NCBI RefSeq assembly: GCF_021010575.1
Contig: NZ_JAJNAG010000008.1
Coordinates: 1 to 64,000, forward strand
Origin: Limnobaculum eriocheiris
GTDB lineage: Bacteria; Pseudomonadota; Gammaproteobacteria; Enterobacterales; Enterobacteriaceae
Direction: 5' to 3'
Length of the DNA: 64,000 nucleotides
Position 1 is the first letter of the stretch; every line of letters starts with the position of its first letter. This document shows, piece by piece, positions 26,286 through 36,669 of this stretch. The notes below the pieces were generated by a model that saw nothing but the letters and a program-made list of their open reading frames with translations, ran no database searches and had not been told where the DNA came from. A program made the translations under genes and the position numbers.

Positions 26286-28427
26286 ATGAACAACCCGGTT
26301 GCACCGAACAGCCAGGCTTATAAACCATTGGCTTATGCTATTTTACTTAGTCTGGCTACAGTTTCTCCTGCCATCGCCGACGAATCTACCGATAAAAAAG
26401 ATACTAACGACAATGAAACTTTAGTTGTTACCGGTAGTAATACGTCCATGAAAATGGATACGCCTGCGGCAGAAACACCAAGGTCAGTATCAGAAGTTAC
26501 AGAACAAGATATCAAAGACCGCGGCGCAAAAAAAATTGATGAAGCGCTACGTTACAGCGCTGGTATCCAGACAGGTCAATATGGCGCGGATAACCGCACC
26601 GACTGGTTGATTATTCGCGGTTTCGAATGGGCACCTTATCAGAACGGTCTGGCCAGCATTTATAACGAAGCGGGATTCTACTCCTGGCATCAGGAAACCT
26701 ACGGTATAGAGCGTATTGATGCCCTTAAAGGCCCTGCCTCAATGCTCTATGGTCAAAACCCTCCCGGAGGTCTGGTGAATATCATCACCAAGCACCCAAC
26801 CCGTTTAAAGCAGGGAGAAATTGACGTTTCCTATGGTTCAGACGATTACCGCCATTTTGGTATCGATACATCAGGTCCGGTCAACGAAGAAGGTAACGTA
26901 CTTTATCGTTTCGTCGGTTTTGCTAAAAAAGATGACGGCCCGGTAGACGGCGCATCCAGCGAGCGTTACTACTTCGCACCCAGCATGTCCGTTGATTTTA
27001 ACGATAAAACCAGCCTGACACTGCTTACCAGCTATATGAAAGATAACACCAACCCAACCAGCGGCTTTAAGCTGCCATACGGTACGCTACAAAGCACGCC
27101 GTTCGGTAAGGTGGATAAAGACACCACTTTTGGCGAGCCAGGCTATAGCAAAGGCGATTCAGAACAGTTCAACATCAGCTATGAACTGAGCCACATGTTC
27201 AACGACATCTGGACATTTAAGCAAAACGGCTCTTACAGCTATCTCAATCTGCTGTTACGTAACGTTTATGGCTCCTATATGCTGGATGACCGTAACGTTC
27301 AGCGCGGCCTGACCTATCGTGACGGTAGCGCTCAAAACTATGCTATCGACAACCGTCTGGTTGGTAACTGGACCTCAGATCGTTTTGAAAACACGCTGCT
27401 GTTGGGTACCGATTACTCAACCATTAACTCTCGTGGTACAGACGGTAACGTCTATAGCTTTGGCAACCCACTGGATATCTTTAGCCCGGTTTACGGCAAC
27501 TACACGCCGGTCAGCGATGACCAGTTATTTGGCCATCACACCAAACGTTTCCAAACTGGATTGTATGTTCAAAACCAACTGAAGTTTGATGACAAGTGGT
27601 TATTACTGCTTGGCGGTCGTTATGATAAAGCGCGCTCCAGCGATATCATCTCAAATGCAGGTGCCAACAGTAATACCACCGACAGCCGTATCGATATGGA
27701 TGACCACAAATACACCAAAAGTGCAGGTTTAATGTACCTGTCTGACAATGGTCTTAACCCATATATCAGCTATTCAGAGTCATTCCAGCCGCTGTCCGGG
27801 CGTGATGGTAATAATAAACCTTATGTCCCACAAACAGGGCAGCAAACGGAAGTCGGCGTTAAGTATGTTCCGGAAGGTTTCAATGGCTACTTTAATGCTG
27901 CCGCATTTGAGATGTATCAAAAGAATATTTTGACTACTTCAAATGACCCGACAATTAACTATGCTCAGGTTCAAACAGGAATGGCGCGTTCTCGTGGCCT
28001 GGAACTGGAAGCCGTCGGTTATGTTACTGATGCCCTTCAGCTTCACGCCAACTATACGCTAAACCGTGTAGAAACAATTCGCTCCGGCAATAGCGATGAA
28101 ATTGGCAATCGCCTACCGTTAACCCCGCTGCACATGGCTTCCCTGTGGGCAAATTATTCCTTCAATGGCAAACTTGAAGGGCTAACCATAGGTTCCGGTG
28201 TTCGTTATATTGGTAGCACCTACGGCGATAAGACTAACGACAAAGATATGAAAGTCCCGGCTTACACACTATGGGATGCCATGGTCCGTTATGACATCAA
28301 CAAAGAGTGGCAAGTACAGGTTAACGCCAGCAACCTGACTGATACCAATTACGTTAGTGGCTGTAACTACTGGTGTTACTATGGTGAAGGCCGCAATGTA
28401 ACGGCGAAGGTCAATTACCACTGGTAA
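26286..28427 (+). CDS. TonB-dependent siderophore receptor (hydroxamate/FoxA-like)
   Basis: A 713-aa outer-membrane receptor. After a signal peptide ending near ATVSPAIADE comes the TonB box ETLVVTGS, the plug domain (PRSVSEVTEQDIKDRGAKKIDEALRYSAGI; GPASMLYGQNPPGGLVNIITKHP), and a 22-strand barrel ending in the aromatic residue of KVNYHW. The C-terminal cysteine pair in SGCNYWCYYGEGR is typical of the FhuA/FoxA/FegA hydroxamate-siderophore group. It is divergent from the iron binding protein with a Fur box between. The exact siderophore is not determinable. Confidence 0.93.
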   Translation: MNNPVAPNSQAYKPLAYAILLSLATVSPAIADESTDKKDTNDNETLVVTGSNTSMKMDTPAAETPRSVSEVTEQDIKDRGAKKIDEALRYSAGIQTGQYGADNRTDWLIIRGFEWAPYQNGLASIYNEAGFYSWHQETYGIERIDALKGPASMLYGQNPPGGLVNIITKHPTRLKQGEIDVSYGSDDYRHFGIDTSGPVNEEGNVLYRFVGFAKKDDGPVDGASSERYYFAPSMSVDFNDKTSLTLLTSYMKDNTNPTSGFKLPYGTLQSTPFGKVDKDTTFGEPGYSKGDSEQFNISYELSHMFNDIWTFKQNGSYSYLNLLLRNVYGSYMLDDRNVQRGLTYRDGSAQNYAIDNRLVGNWTSDRFENTLLLGTDYSTINSRGTDGNVYSFGNPLDIFSPVYGNYTPVSDDQLFGHHTKRFQTGLYVQNQLKFDDKWLLLLGGRYDKARSSDIISNAGANSNTTDSRIDMDDHKYTKSAGLMYLSDNGLNPYISYSESFQPLSGRDGNNKPYVPQTGQQTEVGVKYVPEGFNGYFNAAAFEMYQKNILTTSNDPTINYAQVQTGMARSRGLELEAVGYVTDALQLHANYTLNRVETIRSGNSDEIGNRLPLTPLHMASLWANYSFNGKLEGLTIGSGVRYIGSTYGDKTNDKDMKVPAYTLWDAMVRYDINKEWQVQVNASNLTDTNYVSGCNYWCYYGEGRNVTAKVNYHW

Positions 28428-28441
28428 TTTAACAGCGCATG

Positions 28442-28470
28442 AAAAAGCCGGCTAAATAAGCCGGCTTTTA
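28442..28470. terminator. Bidirectional terminator between receptor and rpoS
   Basis: AAAAAGCCGGC-TAAATAA-GCCGGCTTTT is a perfect stem flanked by A- and T-runs. It can end the plus-strand receptor gene and the minus-strand rpoS gene. Confidence 0.93.
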
Positions 28471-28496
28471 CTCTGTAACAAATCAATATTTAACGA

Positions 28497-29486
28497 TTAT
28501 TCCTGAAACAGTGCCTCAATACTCAGCCCTTGTTTCACCAGAATCTCACGCAGTTGACTCAACCCTTCTACTTGAATTTGACGAACGCGTTCACGAGTTA
28601 ACCCGATCTCTGCGCCGACATCTTCCAACGTTGCCGCTTCATAGCCTAACAGGCCGAAACGACGGGCTAAAACCTCCCGCTGCTTTGGATTCAGCTCAAA
28701 TAACCATTTAACGATGCTCTGCTTAATATCGTTATCCTGAGTGGTAAATTCAGGATCATTGTTATTTTCATCCGGTAGAATATCTAACAATGCGCTATCA
28801 GATTCACCATTTAACGGAGAATCTACAGAAGTCACTCGCTCGTTAAGGCGTAGCATTCGACTAACATCACCCACGGATTTATCCAGTTTAAGCGCAATGT
28901 CTTCCGCACGCGGCTCGTGATCCAGCTTTTGAGAAAGCTCACGGGCAGTACGCAAGTAAACGTTTAGCTCTTTAACAATATGAATCGGTAGACGGATAGT
29001 TCTGGTCTGATTCATAATGGCGCGTTCAATAGTCTGACGAATCCACCAGGTTGCATAAGTAGAGAAACGGAACCCTCTTTCAGGATCAAACTTTTCTACC
29101 GCACGAATAAGACCCAAATTGCCTTCTTCGATAAGATCGAGCAGCGCAAGGCCACGATTGTTATATCGACGAGCAATTTTGACAACCAAACGCAGGTTAC
29201 TTTCTATCATGCGACTGCGGGCAGCAGCGTCGCCACGTAATGCCCGCCGTGCAAAATAGACTTCTTCCTGCGCGGTTAATAAAGGAGAGAAACCAATTTC
29301 TCCGAGATACAGCTGTGTCGCATCCAGCACATGTTGAGTCACATCTTGTGAAAGCAGTATGTCATCCGTGGAGCTATCTTCTTCGACGATATCCAGTTGA
29401 GCTTTTTCGTCGAACTCCGTGGGTTCATTCTCATCGAAATCGGCATTTTCAGGCCATTCGTTGACTTTCAGCGTATTGGAACTCAT
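28497..29486 (-). CDS. rpoS: Stationary-phase sigma factor RpoS
   Basis: RpoS directs RNA polymerase to general stress and stationary-phase promoters. Region 1.2 ([27 protein letters not shown]), region 2 ([62 protein letters not shown]), region 3 and region 4.2 ([23 protein letters not shown]) are intact. I start at ATG 29486 behind AGGA, which matches the E. coli N-terminus (SxNTLKV) and gives 329 aa; an in-frame start further upstream would add ten residues. It lies directly after nlpD, which in enterobacteria contains the main rpoS promoter. Confidence 0.97.
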   Translation of the reverse strand: MSSNTLKVNEWPENADFDENEPTEFDEKAQLDIVEEDSSTDDILLSQDVTQHVLDATQLYLGEIGFSPLLTAQEEVYFARRALRGDAAARSRMIESNLRLVVKIARRYNNRGLALLDLIEEGNLGLIRAVEKFDPERGFRFSTYATWWIRQTIERAIMNQTRTIRLPIHIVKELNVYLRTARELSQKLDHEPRAEDIALKLDKSVGDVSRMLRLNERVTSVDSPLNGESDSALLDILPDENNNDPEFTTQDNDIKQSIVKWLFELNPKQREVLARRFGLLGYEAATLEDVGAEIGLTRERVRQIQVEGLSQLREILVKQGLSIEALFQE

Positions 29487-29543
29487 TTTTGTTTTCCTAC
29501 CTGTAAATTGCGACAATCAGGCAGGAAAACAACTCCTGCCCCG

Positions 29544-30692
29544 TTAACGCTGCGGTAAATGCTGCAGCGGGTTGACGGACTTGCCCTTATAGCGGATTTC
29601 AAAGTGTAATCTCACTGAGCTGGTGCCCGTACTTCCCATTGTTGCTATTTTTTGACCTGCTTTGACTTCTTGCTGCTCCGCCACGAGCATTGAGTCATTA
29701 TGTGCATACGCACTCAGATAGTCATCATTATGTTTGATGATGATCAAATTGCCATAACCACGTAGTGCATTACCTGCATATACAACTCGCCCATCAGCGG
29801 CTGCCAGTACAGACTGACCACGGGATCCCGCAATATCGATCCCTTTGTTACCCCCTTCTGAAGTCGAAAAGTTCTCTATCACTTTTCCTTCAGTCGGCCA
29901 ACGCCAGCGAACATTTGAGGTACCACTGCTACTTGCCGTTGCCGGAGTAGTGGTGGTACTGGCCGCTGCCGTTGTCGTCCCTGCCGCGGTCGCAGCTGGT
30001 AACGTTTTATCAACATTTTGTTTACTACTTGAGGCAGTGTACGCGCCTGAATTTGCAGAATCAACACTTGTTGTAGGATTTTGATTAGAAGTCACAGATG
30101 AGACGGACGCCCCATTATTGCTGGTTCCAGCCAAAGTTCCGCCAGTATTGGCGCCGCCGCTAACGTTTAAGGTCTGACCAGCTGATAAAGCATAAGGCTC
30201 TGAAATGTTATTTTTTTGTGCCAGTTCACGATAATCATTACCGGTAATCCAGGCAATATAGAATAAAGTATCACCACGAGAGACGGTATAGGTTGGTCCC
30301 CCATTGTAAGAACCTTTTGGAATATCAGAGTAGCTGCGGTTATAAACGATACGCTCGCCGGAAGTGGCTACCTGATTAGTCGCCTCCTTGTTCTGATTAA
30401 ATGGATTACCGCTGCTCTGAGCAGATGCGCTGGCACTGGATGTTGCCGGAGCCAACTCCTGCCCTTCGGTATAGACAATATTTGGCCGACTGGTATCCAT
30501 CGCCGTTGTCGTCGCAGGCCCGGAGTTTTTTGCCGGCGTTGAGGTGGAGGCAGTGGAGTAGGTTCCGCTGCTATTATTAATAGAAGTAATTGGAGCTGGC
30601 TTGGTCGGCTCACTACTACAACCAACCAATATCATACTTATCGCTGCGCCTATTGTTATACGCCGATACATCATCGGCCTTCCTTTATTCAT
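29544..30692 (-). CDS. nlpD: Murein hydrolase activator NlpD
   Basis: NlpD is an outer-membrane lipoprotein that activates the amidase AmiC at the septum. It has a lipobox (ISMILVGCSS), a Ser/Thr/Ala-rich linker, a LysM domain (YTVSRGDTLFYIAWITGNDYRELAQKNNISEPYALSAGQTLNV) and a C-terminal LytM/M23-like domain (KGIDIAGSRGQSVLAAADGRVVYAGNALRGYGNLIIIKH). In NlpD this domain is catalytically inactive. I chose ATG 30692 because GGGGGA precedes it; two in-frame starts lie upstream. The linker is longer and more repetitive in Thr/Ser than in E. coli. Confidence 0.95.
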   Translation of the reverse strand: MNKGRPMMYRRITIGAAISMILVGCSSEPTKPAPITSINNSSGTYSTASTSTPAKNSGPATTTAMDTSRPNIVYTEGQELAPATSSASASAQSSGNPFNQNKEATNQVATSGERIVYNRSYSDIPKGSYNGGPTYTVSRGDTLFYIAWITGNDYRELAQKNNISEPYALSAGQTLNVSGGANTGGTLAGTSNNGASVSSVTSNQNPTTSVDSANSGAYTASSSKQNVDKTLPAATAAGTTTAAASTTTTPATASSSGTSNVRWRWPTEGKVIENFSTSEGGNKGIDIAGSRGQSVLAAADGRVVYAGNALRGYGNLIIIKHNDDYLSAYAHNDSMLVAEQQEVKAGQKIATMGSTGTSSVRLHFEIRYKGKSVNPLQHLPQR

Positions 30693-30967
30693 GCTTCCCC
30701 CACCGTGTAGCATAATCAAAACTGATAATATTCATGCTTACTCCGTTAATAGCGGAATAAACTTGCCATAAATATGGCGACTTAAAATTAGGTAAATACC
30801 GACTGCCATTGCTAAAAAATTATCAGGATCGCAGCAGATAGCGTCACTTTAGTGCGACTTATACTACGAACAACTCTCTAATAAAGACAGATAGTTATAA
30901 ATTGGACACTAAATTGACAGGTAACGTCAAACAAGAATAGATAAATTTACCTATCTCTACATATGGT

Positions 30968-31600
30968 TCAGGCCAGATCTCCTTTAACCATAGGAACAAA
31001 ACGCACCATTTCAATGGTATCAACGATAAACTTATCGCCGTAACGCTGAACCAGTTGCAGCAACTGAGACTGACGCTTTTCTCCTACCGGCAGAACTAAT
31101 CGTCCCCCGTCCGCCAGTTGAGCCATCAGGGATGGCGGTATTTCATCCGGCGCCGCGGTAACAATAATCGCGGCAAAAGGGCCGCGAACCGGCCAGCCTT
31201 CCCAGCCATCACCATGACGGGTTGATACATTGTGCAGATCGAGCTGCTTCAGACGTCGTTTCGCCTGCCATTGCAGGCTCTTAATTCGTTCAACGGAATA
31301 AACATGTTGTGCCAGATTAGCCAAAACTGCCGTCTGGTAGCCGGAGCCGGTGCCGATCTCCAGCACTTTAGAATCGGCGGTTAGCTTCAGCAATTCGGTC
31401 ATTTTAGCCACCATATAGGGCTGAGAGATGGTCTGCCCGGAACCTATTGGTAATGCAGTATTATCGTAGGCCTGATGGGACAATGCCTCATCAATAAAAA
31501 GTTCGCGTGGAACGGATGCTATGGCCTGCAGGACCCGTTCATCACGGATCCCCTGCCCGACAAGCTGTTTCAGCAATGTCTGCATACGTTTACTTGGCAT
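30968..31600 (-). CDS. pcm: Protein-L-isoaspartate O-methyltransferase
   Basis: Pcm methylates abnormal isoaspartyl residues to start their repair, using S-adenosylmethionine. It has [42 protein letters not shown], the SAM-binding motif [17 protein letters not shown], and GDGWEGWP. I start at ATG 31600, immediately after the surE stop, giving 210 aa (208 in E. coli); an upstream ATG at 31630 would overlap surE by 28 bases. It is in the surE-pcm-nlpD-rpoS order and is probably co-transcribed with surE. Confidence 0.96.
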   Translation of the reverse strand: MPSKRMQTLLKQLVGQGIRDERVLQAIASVPRELFIDEALSHQAYDNTALPIGSGQTISQPYMVAKMTELLKLTADSKVLEIGTGSGYQTAVLANLAQHVYSVERIKSLQWQAKRRLKQLDLHNVSTRHGDGWEGWPVRGPFAAIIVTAAPDEIPPSLMAQLADGGRLVLPVGEKRQSQLLQLVQRYGDKFIVDTIEMVRFVPMVKGDLA

Positions 31601-31602
31601 TC

Positions 31603-32355
31603 TCAGGTAACCTTGGTTTGCAATAGCCATTGATTAATCACATCTTGTGCTGCATACGCGGTTAAATCAACCTGCAAAGGTGTAATAGAAACATACCCCT
31701 GCTCAACCGCTGCAAAATCCGTATCAGCACCTGCATCATCTTTTTCTCCCGGAGGGCCAATCCAGTAGATATCGTGCCCCCGAGGATCTTGCTGACAGAT
31801 AACTTTATCTGCCGGATGGCGCCTACCGCAGCGCGTTACTTTAAATCCTTTGATTTCATTCAGGGGTAAATCCGGCACATTAACATTCAGAATACGATTA
31901 GTATGTAATGGTTCCTGTTCCAGCATACGCAATAGTTTACAGGTCATCACCGCGGCAGTTTCAAAGTGCTGGTTTCCCACCAGAGATACCGCTAACGCAG
32001 GTAGCCCCAGATGACGCCCTTCCATTGCCGCGGCAACCGTACCGGAGTAGATAACATCATCCCCCAGATTTGCCCCTGAATTAATGCCAGAAACCACGAT
32101 ATCCGGACGAGGTACCATCAGCGCATTTACCCCCAGATAGACGCAATCGGTCGGCGTACCCCGCACGGAGATATCCCCCTGTTGCTGACTGTGGATACGT
32201 ATTGGTAGCTCCAGCGTTAACGCATTAGAAGAACCGCTGCAATTGCGATCCGGCGCAACAACCTGTACCTGAGCAAACTGCCGCAGATGTTCTGCCAGTA
32301 TCTGAATGCCCGGCGCAGAAATACCGTCGTCATTGCTCAGAAGTATTCTCATCAT
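31603..32355 (-). CDS. surE: 5'/3'-nucleotidase SurE
   Basis: SurE dephosphorylates nucleoside monophosphates and short polyphosphates, aiding stationary-phase survival. The metal-binding N-terminus [15 protein letters not shown] is diagnostic, followed by [41 protein letters not shown] and [18 protein letters not shown] and ATG codons stand in tandem at 32358, 32355 and 32352, so the start is uncertain by a residue or two; no strong RBS is seen. Its normal neighbour truD is displaced by about 520 bp containing a pseudogene fragment. Confidence 0.95.
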   Translation of the reverse strand: MMRILLSNDDGISAPGIQILAEHLRQFAQVQVVAPDRNCSGSSNALTLELPIRIHSQQQGDISVRGTPTDCVYLGVNALMVPRPDIVVSGINSGANLGDDVIYSGTVAAAMEGRHLGLPALAVSLVGNQHFETAAVMTCKLLRMLEQEPLHTNRILNVNVPDLPLNEIKGFKVTRCGRRHPADKVICQQDPRGHDIYWIGPPGEKDDAGADTDFAAVEQGYVSITPLQVDLTAYAAQDVINQWLLQTKVT

Positions 32356-32672
32356 CAATGCTGCCCGCAGCCTCTAACATATGAATAAGTATGAATGATA
32401 TCTGTTCTCTGACCCAAATGGCCGGGAGATATTCATAATGATTAACAAAAGTTTGATTATAACCACTTCCGCCTGCACAGGAAAACCTGACCATCCCATT
32501 CAGTGGCGCTTTCTTCTCATATTTGTCACGTAATGGCGATAAATTGTGCAAGCTATTGCGGGGGAAACCATTAACCCTCACCCGGTCTGAACTAAACTAT
32601 AACCACAATATCCAAATGGCTGTCATGCCCTGTCACCACCATGTCAGACTATCTGATGGAGCAACGCTATAA
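32356..32672. other. Inserted DNA between surE and truD
   Basis: In most enterobacteria surE directly follows or overlaps truD. Here extra DNA separates them. This part has an open minus-strand frame of 83 codons overlapping the surE start, but with no recognisable domain or ribosome binding site. I treat it as noncoding or decayed. Confidence 0.45.
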
Positions 32673-32837
32673 TTATTGCCAATAAGAATAGACCGCGACT
32701 GTCTGGAAAATAAAGCCCGTCAGCAGGCGTTTTCGCAGGATAATTTGTTTCACACCATCTTGGGGATGCTGGATATTAAAACGGAGAAATATAAATCCGA
32801 ACTTGATATTCTACAGGGGTATAGAGCGAAGGAGTAA
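32673..32837 (+). pseudogene. Phosphoethanolamine transferase (EptA/CptA-type) C-terminal remnant
   Basis: A plus-strand frame without a start codon encodes 54 residues ending at a TAA at 32835-32837. The stretch FSQDNLFHTILGMLDIKTEKY followed by KSELDI is characteristic of the C-terminus of the EptA/CptA/OpgE sulfatase-fold phosphoethanolamine transferases, preceded by a Cys (DCLENKA) where these enzymes have a disulfide cysteine. The rest of the gene is missing. It lies on the strand opposite surE and truD, so it marks an old insertion and deletion event. Confidence 0.7.
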
Positions 32838-32874
32838 GAAAGCCATCCCGACCAAAGCGCGATGGCCGTATAAA

Positions 32875-33927
32875 TTACTCTTCCGGTATGTCTTCAGCGG
32901 CAGCGGTTACCATCATCTCCCGCACCACGCTGGTGGCAAAACTGCCCGCCGGTAACCAAAAGCTAACGGATACCGTCGCATCATCCAGCCATTGCCATGC
33001 CATATGCTGAGGTTGAACCAGAATCGCCCGACGGGCGGGTTCAACCCGTTCGCGTTTTACCAGCGAAAACAATGTCTGGTCATCAAGCAATACCTGTTGT
33101 TCAAAAGCCAGCGCTTCCAGTTGAGTACCCAGTTCACCATCGCCTGGTAATGGTGCAGTCACTCTCAACTCACCGCCATTTAAACGTTGCTGCACAGAAT
33201 CAAGCTCTTCAGGCCGAACAACAAACCAGCTTCCCCTGCCAGTCAATTGCATGGCATCACCCGGAATTGCCTGCTGATGCAATGATTGTGCTATTCGCTG
33301 GCTGGCAACATGATTAAACATGGCACTACGCGCTGCGGAAAGATAAAAACTGCGTTTGTTGCGCTCTTTGACGCTAATTTCGTTGTTAGCCCAGCGAGCT
33401 GCCATTACCAGATTATTACCCTGACGGCCAAAGCGTTGCTCGCCAAAGTAGTTGGCTGCACCAGACTGCTGAATCTTTTGTAAGCGCAGTTCAACATCAT
33501 CTTTCTGGCTGATATTCCGTAACACCAACTGAAAAAAGTTTCCTTTAAGGGTACCAATACGCAGCTTACGGCGATGACGCGCCACTTTCAGTACTTCACA
33601 GCCTTCCAGTTCAAAGGCGCTGAAATCAGGTGTTTCTTTACCCGGCATTTGCAAACAAAACCACTGTTCGGTTACCGCATGGCGATCCTTAAGACCGGCA
33701 TAGCTCACTACCCGACCCGATACTTTTGCAAAACGCGCCAGATTATCAGCCACAAACTGAGTATTACAGCCGGTCTTACGCAGATAAACCAGTACGTGTT
33801 CACCATCACCATCCGGTTCAAACCCCAAATCCTCTTTAACGCAGAAGTCTTCTGGTGACTGTTTCAGAACGCCAGTGGCAGTTGGTTCGCCATATAGCCA
33901 GGATAATGACATCATGCCGTTATTCAC
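32875..33927 (-). CDS. truD: tRNA pseudouridine(13) synthase TruD
   Basis: TruD converts U13 of tRNA-Glu to pseudouridine. The 350-aa length matches E. coli (349). The N-terminal RNA-binding/catalytic segment contains [28 protein letters not shown] and the catalytic-Asp motif [23 protein letters not shown] and the TRUD insertion domain follow. Its ATG overlaps the ispF stop codon by 4 bases (ATGA), so it is translationally coupled to the isoprenoid genes. Confidence 0.97.
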   Translation of the reverse strand: MNNGMMSLSWLYGEPTATGVLKQSPEDFCVKEDLGFEPDGDGEHVLVYLRKTGCNTQFVADNLARFAKVSGRVVSYAGLKDRHAVTEQWFCLQMPGKETPDFSAFELEGCEVLKVARHRRKLRIGTLKGNFFQLVLRNISQKDDVELRLQKIQQSGAANYFGEQRFGRQGNNLVMAARWANNEISVKERNKRSFYLSAARSAMFNHVASQRIAQSLHQQAIPGDAMQLTGRGSWFVVRPEELDSVQQRLNGGELRVTAPLPGDGELGTQLEALAFEQQVLLDDQTLFSLVKRERVEPARRAILVQPQHMAWQWLDDATVSVSFWLPAGSFATSVVREMMVTAAAEDIPEE

Positions 33928-34397
33928 ACCTTCACCAGCAGGGCAACCGCCTCGCAGGCAATTCCTTCTTTACGACCGGTAAAGCCAAGCTGTTCTGTCG
34001 TCGTGGCTTTGACGTTAACCTGCTCCATATGACAGCCTAAATCTTCCGCAATATTCACCCGCATCTGAGGAATATGGGGAGCCATCTTGGGCGACTGAGC
34101 GATAATAGTGACATCCACATTACCAACGATATAACCCTTAGCCTTAACCTGACGAAAGGCTTCCCGCAGCAGCTCTCTGCTATCAGCGCCTTTATAGGCC
34201 TGATCGGTATCAGGAAATAACTTACCGATATCGCCTAATGCCGCTGCACCCAACAGTGCATCGGTCAACGCGTGCAGTGCCACATCGCCATCGGAATGGG
34301 CCAGTAATCCAAATTCATAAGGAATGCGAACACCACCAATAATCAGCGGACCTTCTCCGCCAAATTTATGTACGTCAAAACCATGACCAATACGCAT
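33924..34397 (-). CDS. ispF: 2-C-methyl-D-erythritol 2,4-cyclodiphosphate synthase
   Basis: IspF makes the cyclic diphosphate intermediate of the MEP isoprenoid pathway. The 157-aa length is typical (159 in E. coli). Zinc ligands Asp8 and His10 are in RIGHGFDVH, the third His in [28 protein letters not shown]. The conserved Asp/Lys segment [17 protein letters not shown] and the C-terminal [14 protein letters not shown] are present. It follows ispD by 18 bases. Confidence 0.98.
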   Translation of the reverse strand: MRIGHGFDVHKFGGEGPLIIGGVRIPYEFGLLAHSDGDVALHALTDALLGAAALGDIGKLFPDTDQAYKGADSRELLREAFRQVKAKGYIVGNVDVTIIAQSPKMAPHIPQMRVNIAEDLGCHMEQVNVKATTTEQLGFTGRKEGIACEAVALLVKV

Positions 34398-34415
34398 CAG
34401 CCACTCTCCTGTTTA

Positions 34416-35135
34416 TTATTGGTGTGTAAGATAGAATGTTGCCAGCGCCAGATCTTCAGGGCGGGTAACTTTAATATTGTCTGAACGACCGGGGACTAAC
34501 AAAGGATGGAAACCACAATACTCCAGCGCTGAAGCCTCATCGGTTAATACCGCCCCTTCCTGTTGCGCCCGAACCATGCATTCAAACAGTAATTCCACAG
34601 GGAACATTTGTGGGGTTAGCGCATGCCATAAACCGTTACGGTCTACCGTATTGGCAATCTCAACTTTATCAACAACGGCACGTTTCATGGTATCTCTGAC
34701 CGGCATAGCCAGAATACCGCCCTGCTTCACGGTTAATACCGTTTGAATCAGTTTATCTAAATCATCGTAGCGTAGGCACGGGCGAGCAGCATCATGCACT
34801 AAAACCCAGTCTGCATGTAGGGTTCTGGCCTGTTTTAAGCCCGCCAATACCGAGTCAGCGCGTTCAGCACCGCCGGTCACCACGGAAACCCGGGAATCCT
34901 GAGCGATGGCTAATTGAGCAAAAATATCATCCTTAGGGTTTAGTGCGACAATAACCTGTCGAACCGCAACATGGGATAACAGCGTATGAATGGCGTATTC
35001 GATAATAGTCTGTTGACCGATGGCGAGATACTGTTTCGGGCAATCGGCCTGCATGCGACTACCAATACCTGCGGCGGGAAGTATGGCAACAATATCAGGA
35101 CAGGATGACGTGGAAGAAGAGTTAACCTGCGTCAC
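34416..35135 (-). CDS. ispD: 2-C-methyl-D-erythritol 4-phosphate cytidylyltransferase
   Basis: IspD joins CMP to methylerythritol 4-phosphate in the MEP pathway. The nucleotide-binding N-terminus [21 protein letters not shown] is intact, as are [16 protein letters not shown] and TLTPQMFP-like segments (here [13 protein letters not shown]). The start is GTG at 35135, overlapping the ftsB stop by one base (TAGTG), so translation is probably coupled. Length 239 is close to 236 in E. coli. Confidence 0.97.
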   Translation of the reverse strand: MTQVNSSSTSSCPDIVAILPAAGIGSRMQADCPKQYLAIGQQTIIEYAIHTLLSHVAVRQVIVALNPKDDIFAQLAIAQDSRVSVVTGGAERADSVLAGLKQARTLHADWVLVHDAARPCLRYDDLDKLIQTVLTVKQGGILAMPVRDTMKRAVVDKVEIANTVDRNGLWHALTPQMFPVELLFECMVRAQQEGAVLTDEASALEYCGFHPLLVPGRSDNIKVTRPEDLALATFYLTHQ

Positions 35136-35437
35136 TACTTTTTACCACCTTGTGCTGGCTGAGTCTGCTCAGGGATAATCCGGTAGAAGTTCTCCCCCGG
35201 TTTAATCATTCCCAATTCATTACGGGCTCGCTCTTCAATAGCTTCCTGCCCGCCTTTCAGATCGTTAATTTCTGCAAACAGTCGTGCATTACGGGATTTA
35301 AGTTTGGCATTATTATCTTGTTGTATCGCCAAATCTTCTTTCACCCGGGCATAATCGTGCATGCCATTTTTGCCCAGCCACAGGGAGTACTGTAACCAGC
35401 CAATGAGTACAATTAATAACAGCGTAAGTTTTTTCAT
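35135..35437 (-). CDS. ftsB: Cell division protein FtsB
   Basis: FtsB is a bitopic inner-membrane divisome protein that forms a complex with FtsL and FtsQ. The N-terminal helix [23 protein letters not shown] spans the membrane, followed by a heptad-patterned coiled coil ([45 protein letters not shown]). I chose ATG 35437, directly after GGGGGCGGG, which gives 100 aa and aligns with E. coli FtsB; longer in-frame starts lack support. It is the first gene of the ftsB-ispD-ispF-truD unit. Confidence 0.96.
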   Translation of the reverse strand: MKKLTLLLIVLIGWLQYSLWLGKNGMHDYARVKEDLAIQQDNNAKLKSRNARLFAEINDLKGGQEAIEERARNELGMIKPGENFYRIIPEQTQPAQGGKK

Positions 35438-35512
35438 CCCGCCCCCTAAAAACCGGCTAATCATCCCATAACTCAAGGCCAGACTCCATACAGAAATGGG
35501 ATAAAACTGAAC

Positions 35513-36484
35513 TTATCGCGTTCCCGGCTTTAACATTCCCTGTGTTGAAAGAAAGTGCTGTAACTGATTTTGATTCGGTAATGCCCCCCAGGCTCCCTTA
35601 TGGGTTGTCGACAATGCGCCACATGCGCTGGCCTGGCTGATAATCAGACTCAGGGTTTTTAGCCCATCGTTCCCCTGCTCCGGAATCCCATTACGGGCGA
35701 TACCGGTCAGCAGTCCGGCCATAAATGCATCACCGGCGCCGGTAGTATCCACACTGGTTACTACATAACTGTCAAAGGTGTGGATGGTATTCTGGCACAG
35801 TACCAGACATCCCTGTTTACCCCGGGTGATCACGATTAGCGCTGCCGGGTAATGGCTTAACCGCGCTAATGCATCAGACCAGTTATTGTCAGAACATTGG
35901 GTTAACCAAAACAGCTCTTCCTCTGACAGCTTAAGCACATCAGCTTGAGCACAATATTCAGCAATAACCTGATGCATTTCCTGTTTATCCGCCCACATCT
36001 GAGCGCGCAAATTCAGATCAAAGCTCACCACTCCTCCCAGTTGCTTAACCTGATGTGTAATATTTAGCAGTGAATTCCGACAGACTTTTCCGGTCAGGGC
36101 TAATGAACAGGTATGTAAAATGGCCGCTGAGGCTTCAGGTAATGCATGTAAAGAGAGAAACTGATCCGCTGACGGACTGACTAAAAAAGTAAAACTACGT
36201 TCACCACTGGCCGCCAAATCAACAATGACGGTACTGGTTTTGTAATTGTCATCCCGTTCAATACACTGGCAGTCAACCCCTTCCTGTGCCAGTGATTCAG
36301 CCATAAAGCGACCAAATGGATCCTTACCCACCCGCCCGGCAAAACCAGACGGATGCCCTAAACGAGCAATGCCTACTGCCACATTCGCCGGAGCACCACC
36401 AGCACAGGCCTGATATTGCATATTTTCCAGCGGTAGCAAGTCCACCACCACATCACCTAATGACCAGATTTTTATCATATTCAA
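35513..36484 (-). CDS. PfkB family sugar kinase (fructokinase / aminoimidazole riboside kinase type)
   Basis: A 323-aa ribokinase-fold kinase. The N-terminal SLGDVVVDLLP, the PfkB signature 1 region GGAPANVAVGIARLGHPSGFAGRVGKDPFG, and signature 2 DTTGAGDAFMAGLLTG with its catalytic Asp are intact. The C-terminal ASACGALSTTHKGAWGALP resembles fructokinase and the Salmonella aminoimidazole riboside kinase. It is transcribed alone upstream of ftsB, with no sucrose or riboside transporter beside it, so the substrate cannot be settled. Confidence 0.87.
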   Translation of the reverse strand: MNMIKIWSLGDVVVDLLPLENMQYQACAGGAPANVAVGIARLGHPSGFAGRVGKDPFGRFMAESLAQEGVDCQCIERDDNYKTSTVIVDLAASGERSFTFLVSPSADQFLSLHALPEASAAILHTCSLALTGKVCRNSLLNITHQVKQLGGVVSFDLNLRAQMWADKQEMHQVIAEYCAQADVLKLSEEELFWLTQCSDNNWSDALARLSHYPAALIVITRGKQGCLVLCQNTIHTFDSYVVTSVDTTGAGDAFMAGLLTGIARNGIPEQGNDGLKTLSLIISQASACGALSTTHKGAWGALPNQNQLQHFLSTQGMLKPGTR

Positions 36485-36607
36485 TGTTGATTGTTGTAAA
36501 TAGCTGGGGGTAGTTTAACTGAAATTCAGTTTAGAGTAAGTTTCGTCCACTAACAGTACAGTGTCTGAATTAACAATAGTGCTCAAAAGGTCAAGGAACA
36601 AAACAAA

Positions 36608-36641
36608 ACGGCGTAGGGCCATAATCATAGCACTACGCCGT
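36608..36641 (-). terminator. Terminator of the amino acid ABC operon
   Basis: ACGGCGTAG and CTACGCCGT pair around a 16-nt loop. On the minus strand the stem is followed by TTTTGTTTTGTT. It lies about 30 bases after the ATPase stop codon. Confidence 0.8.
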
Positions 36642-36669
36642 AATCAAAAACTCACAAAAACCCTTTTAA

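Noticed and set aside
32330-32581. 83-codon minus-strand frame overlapping the surE start
   Set aside because: No ribosome binding site or recognised domain. It overlaps surE by 26 bases and sits in DNA showing decay, so I left it unannotated, although it cannot be fully excluded.
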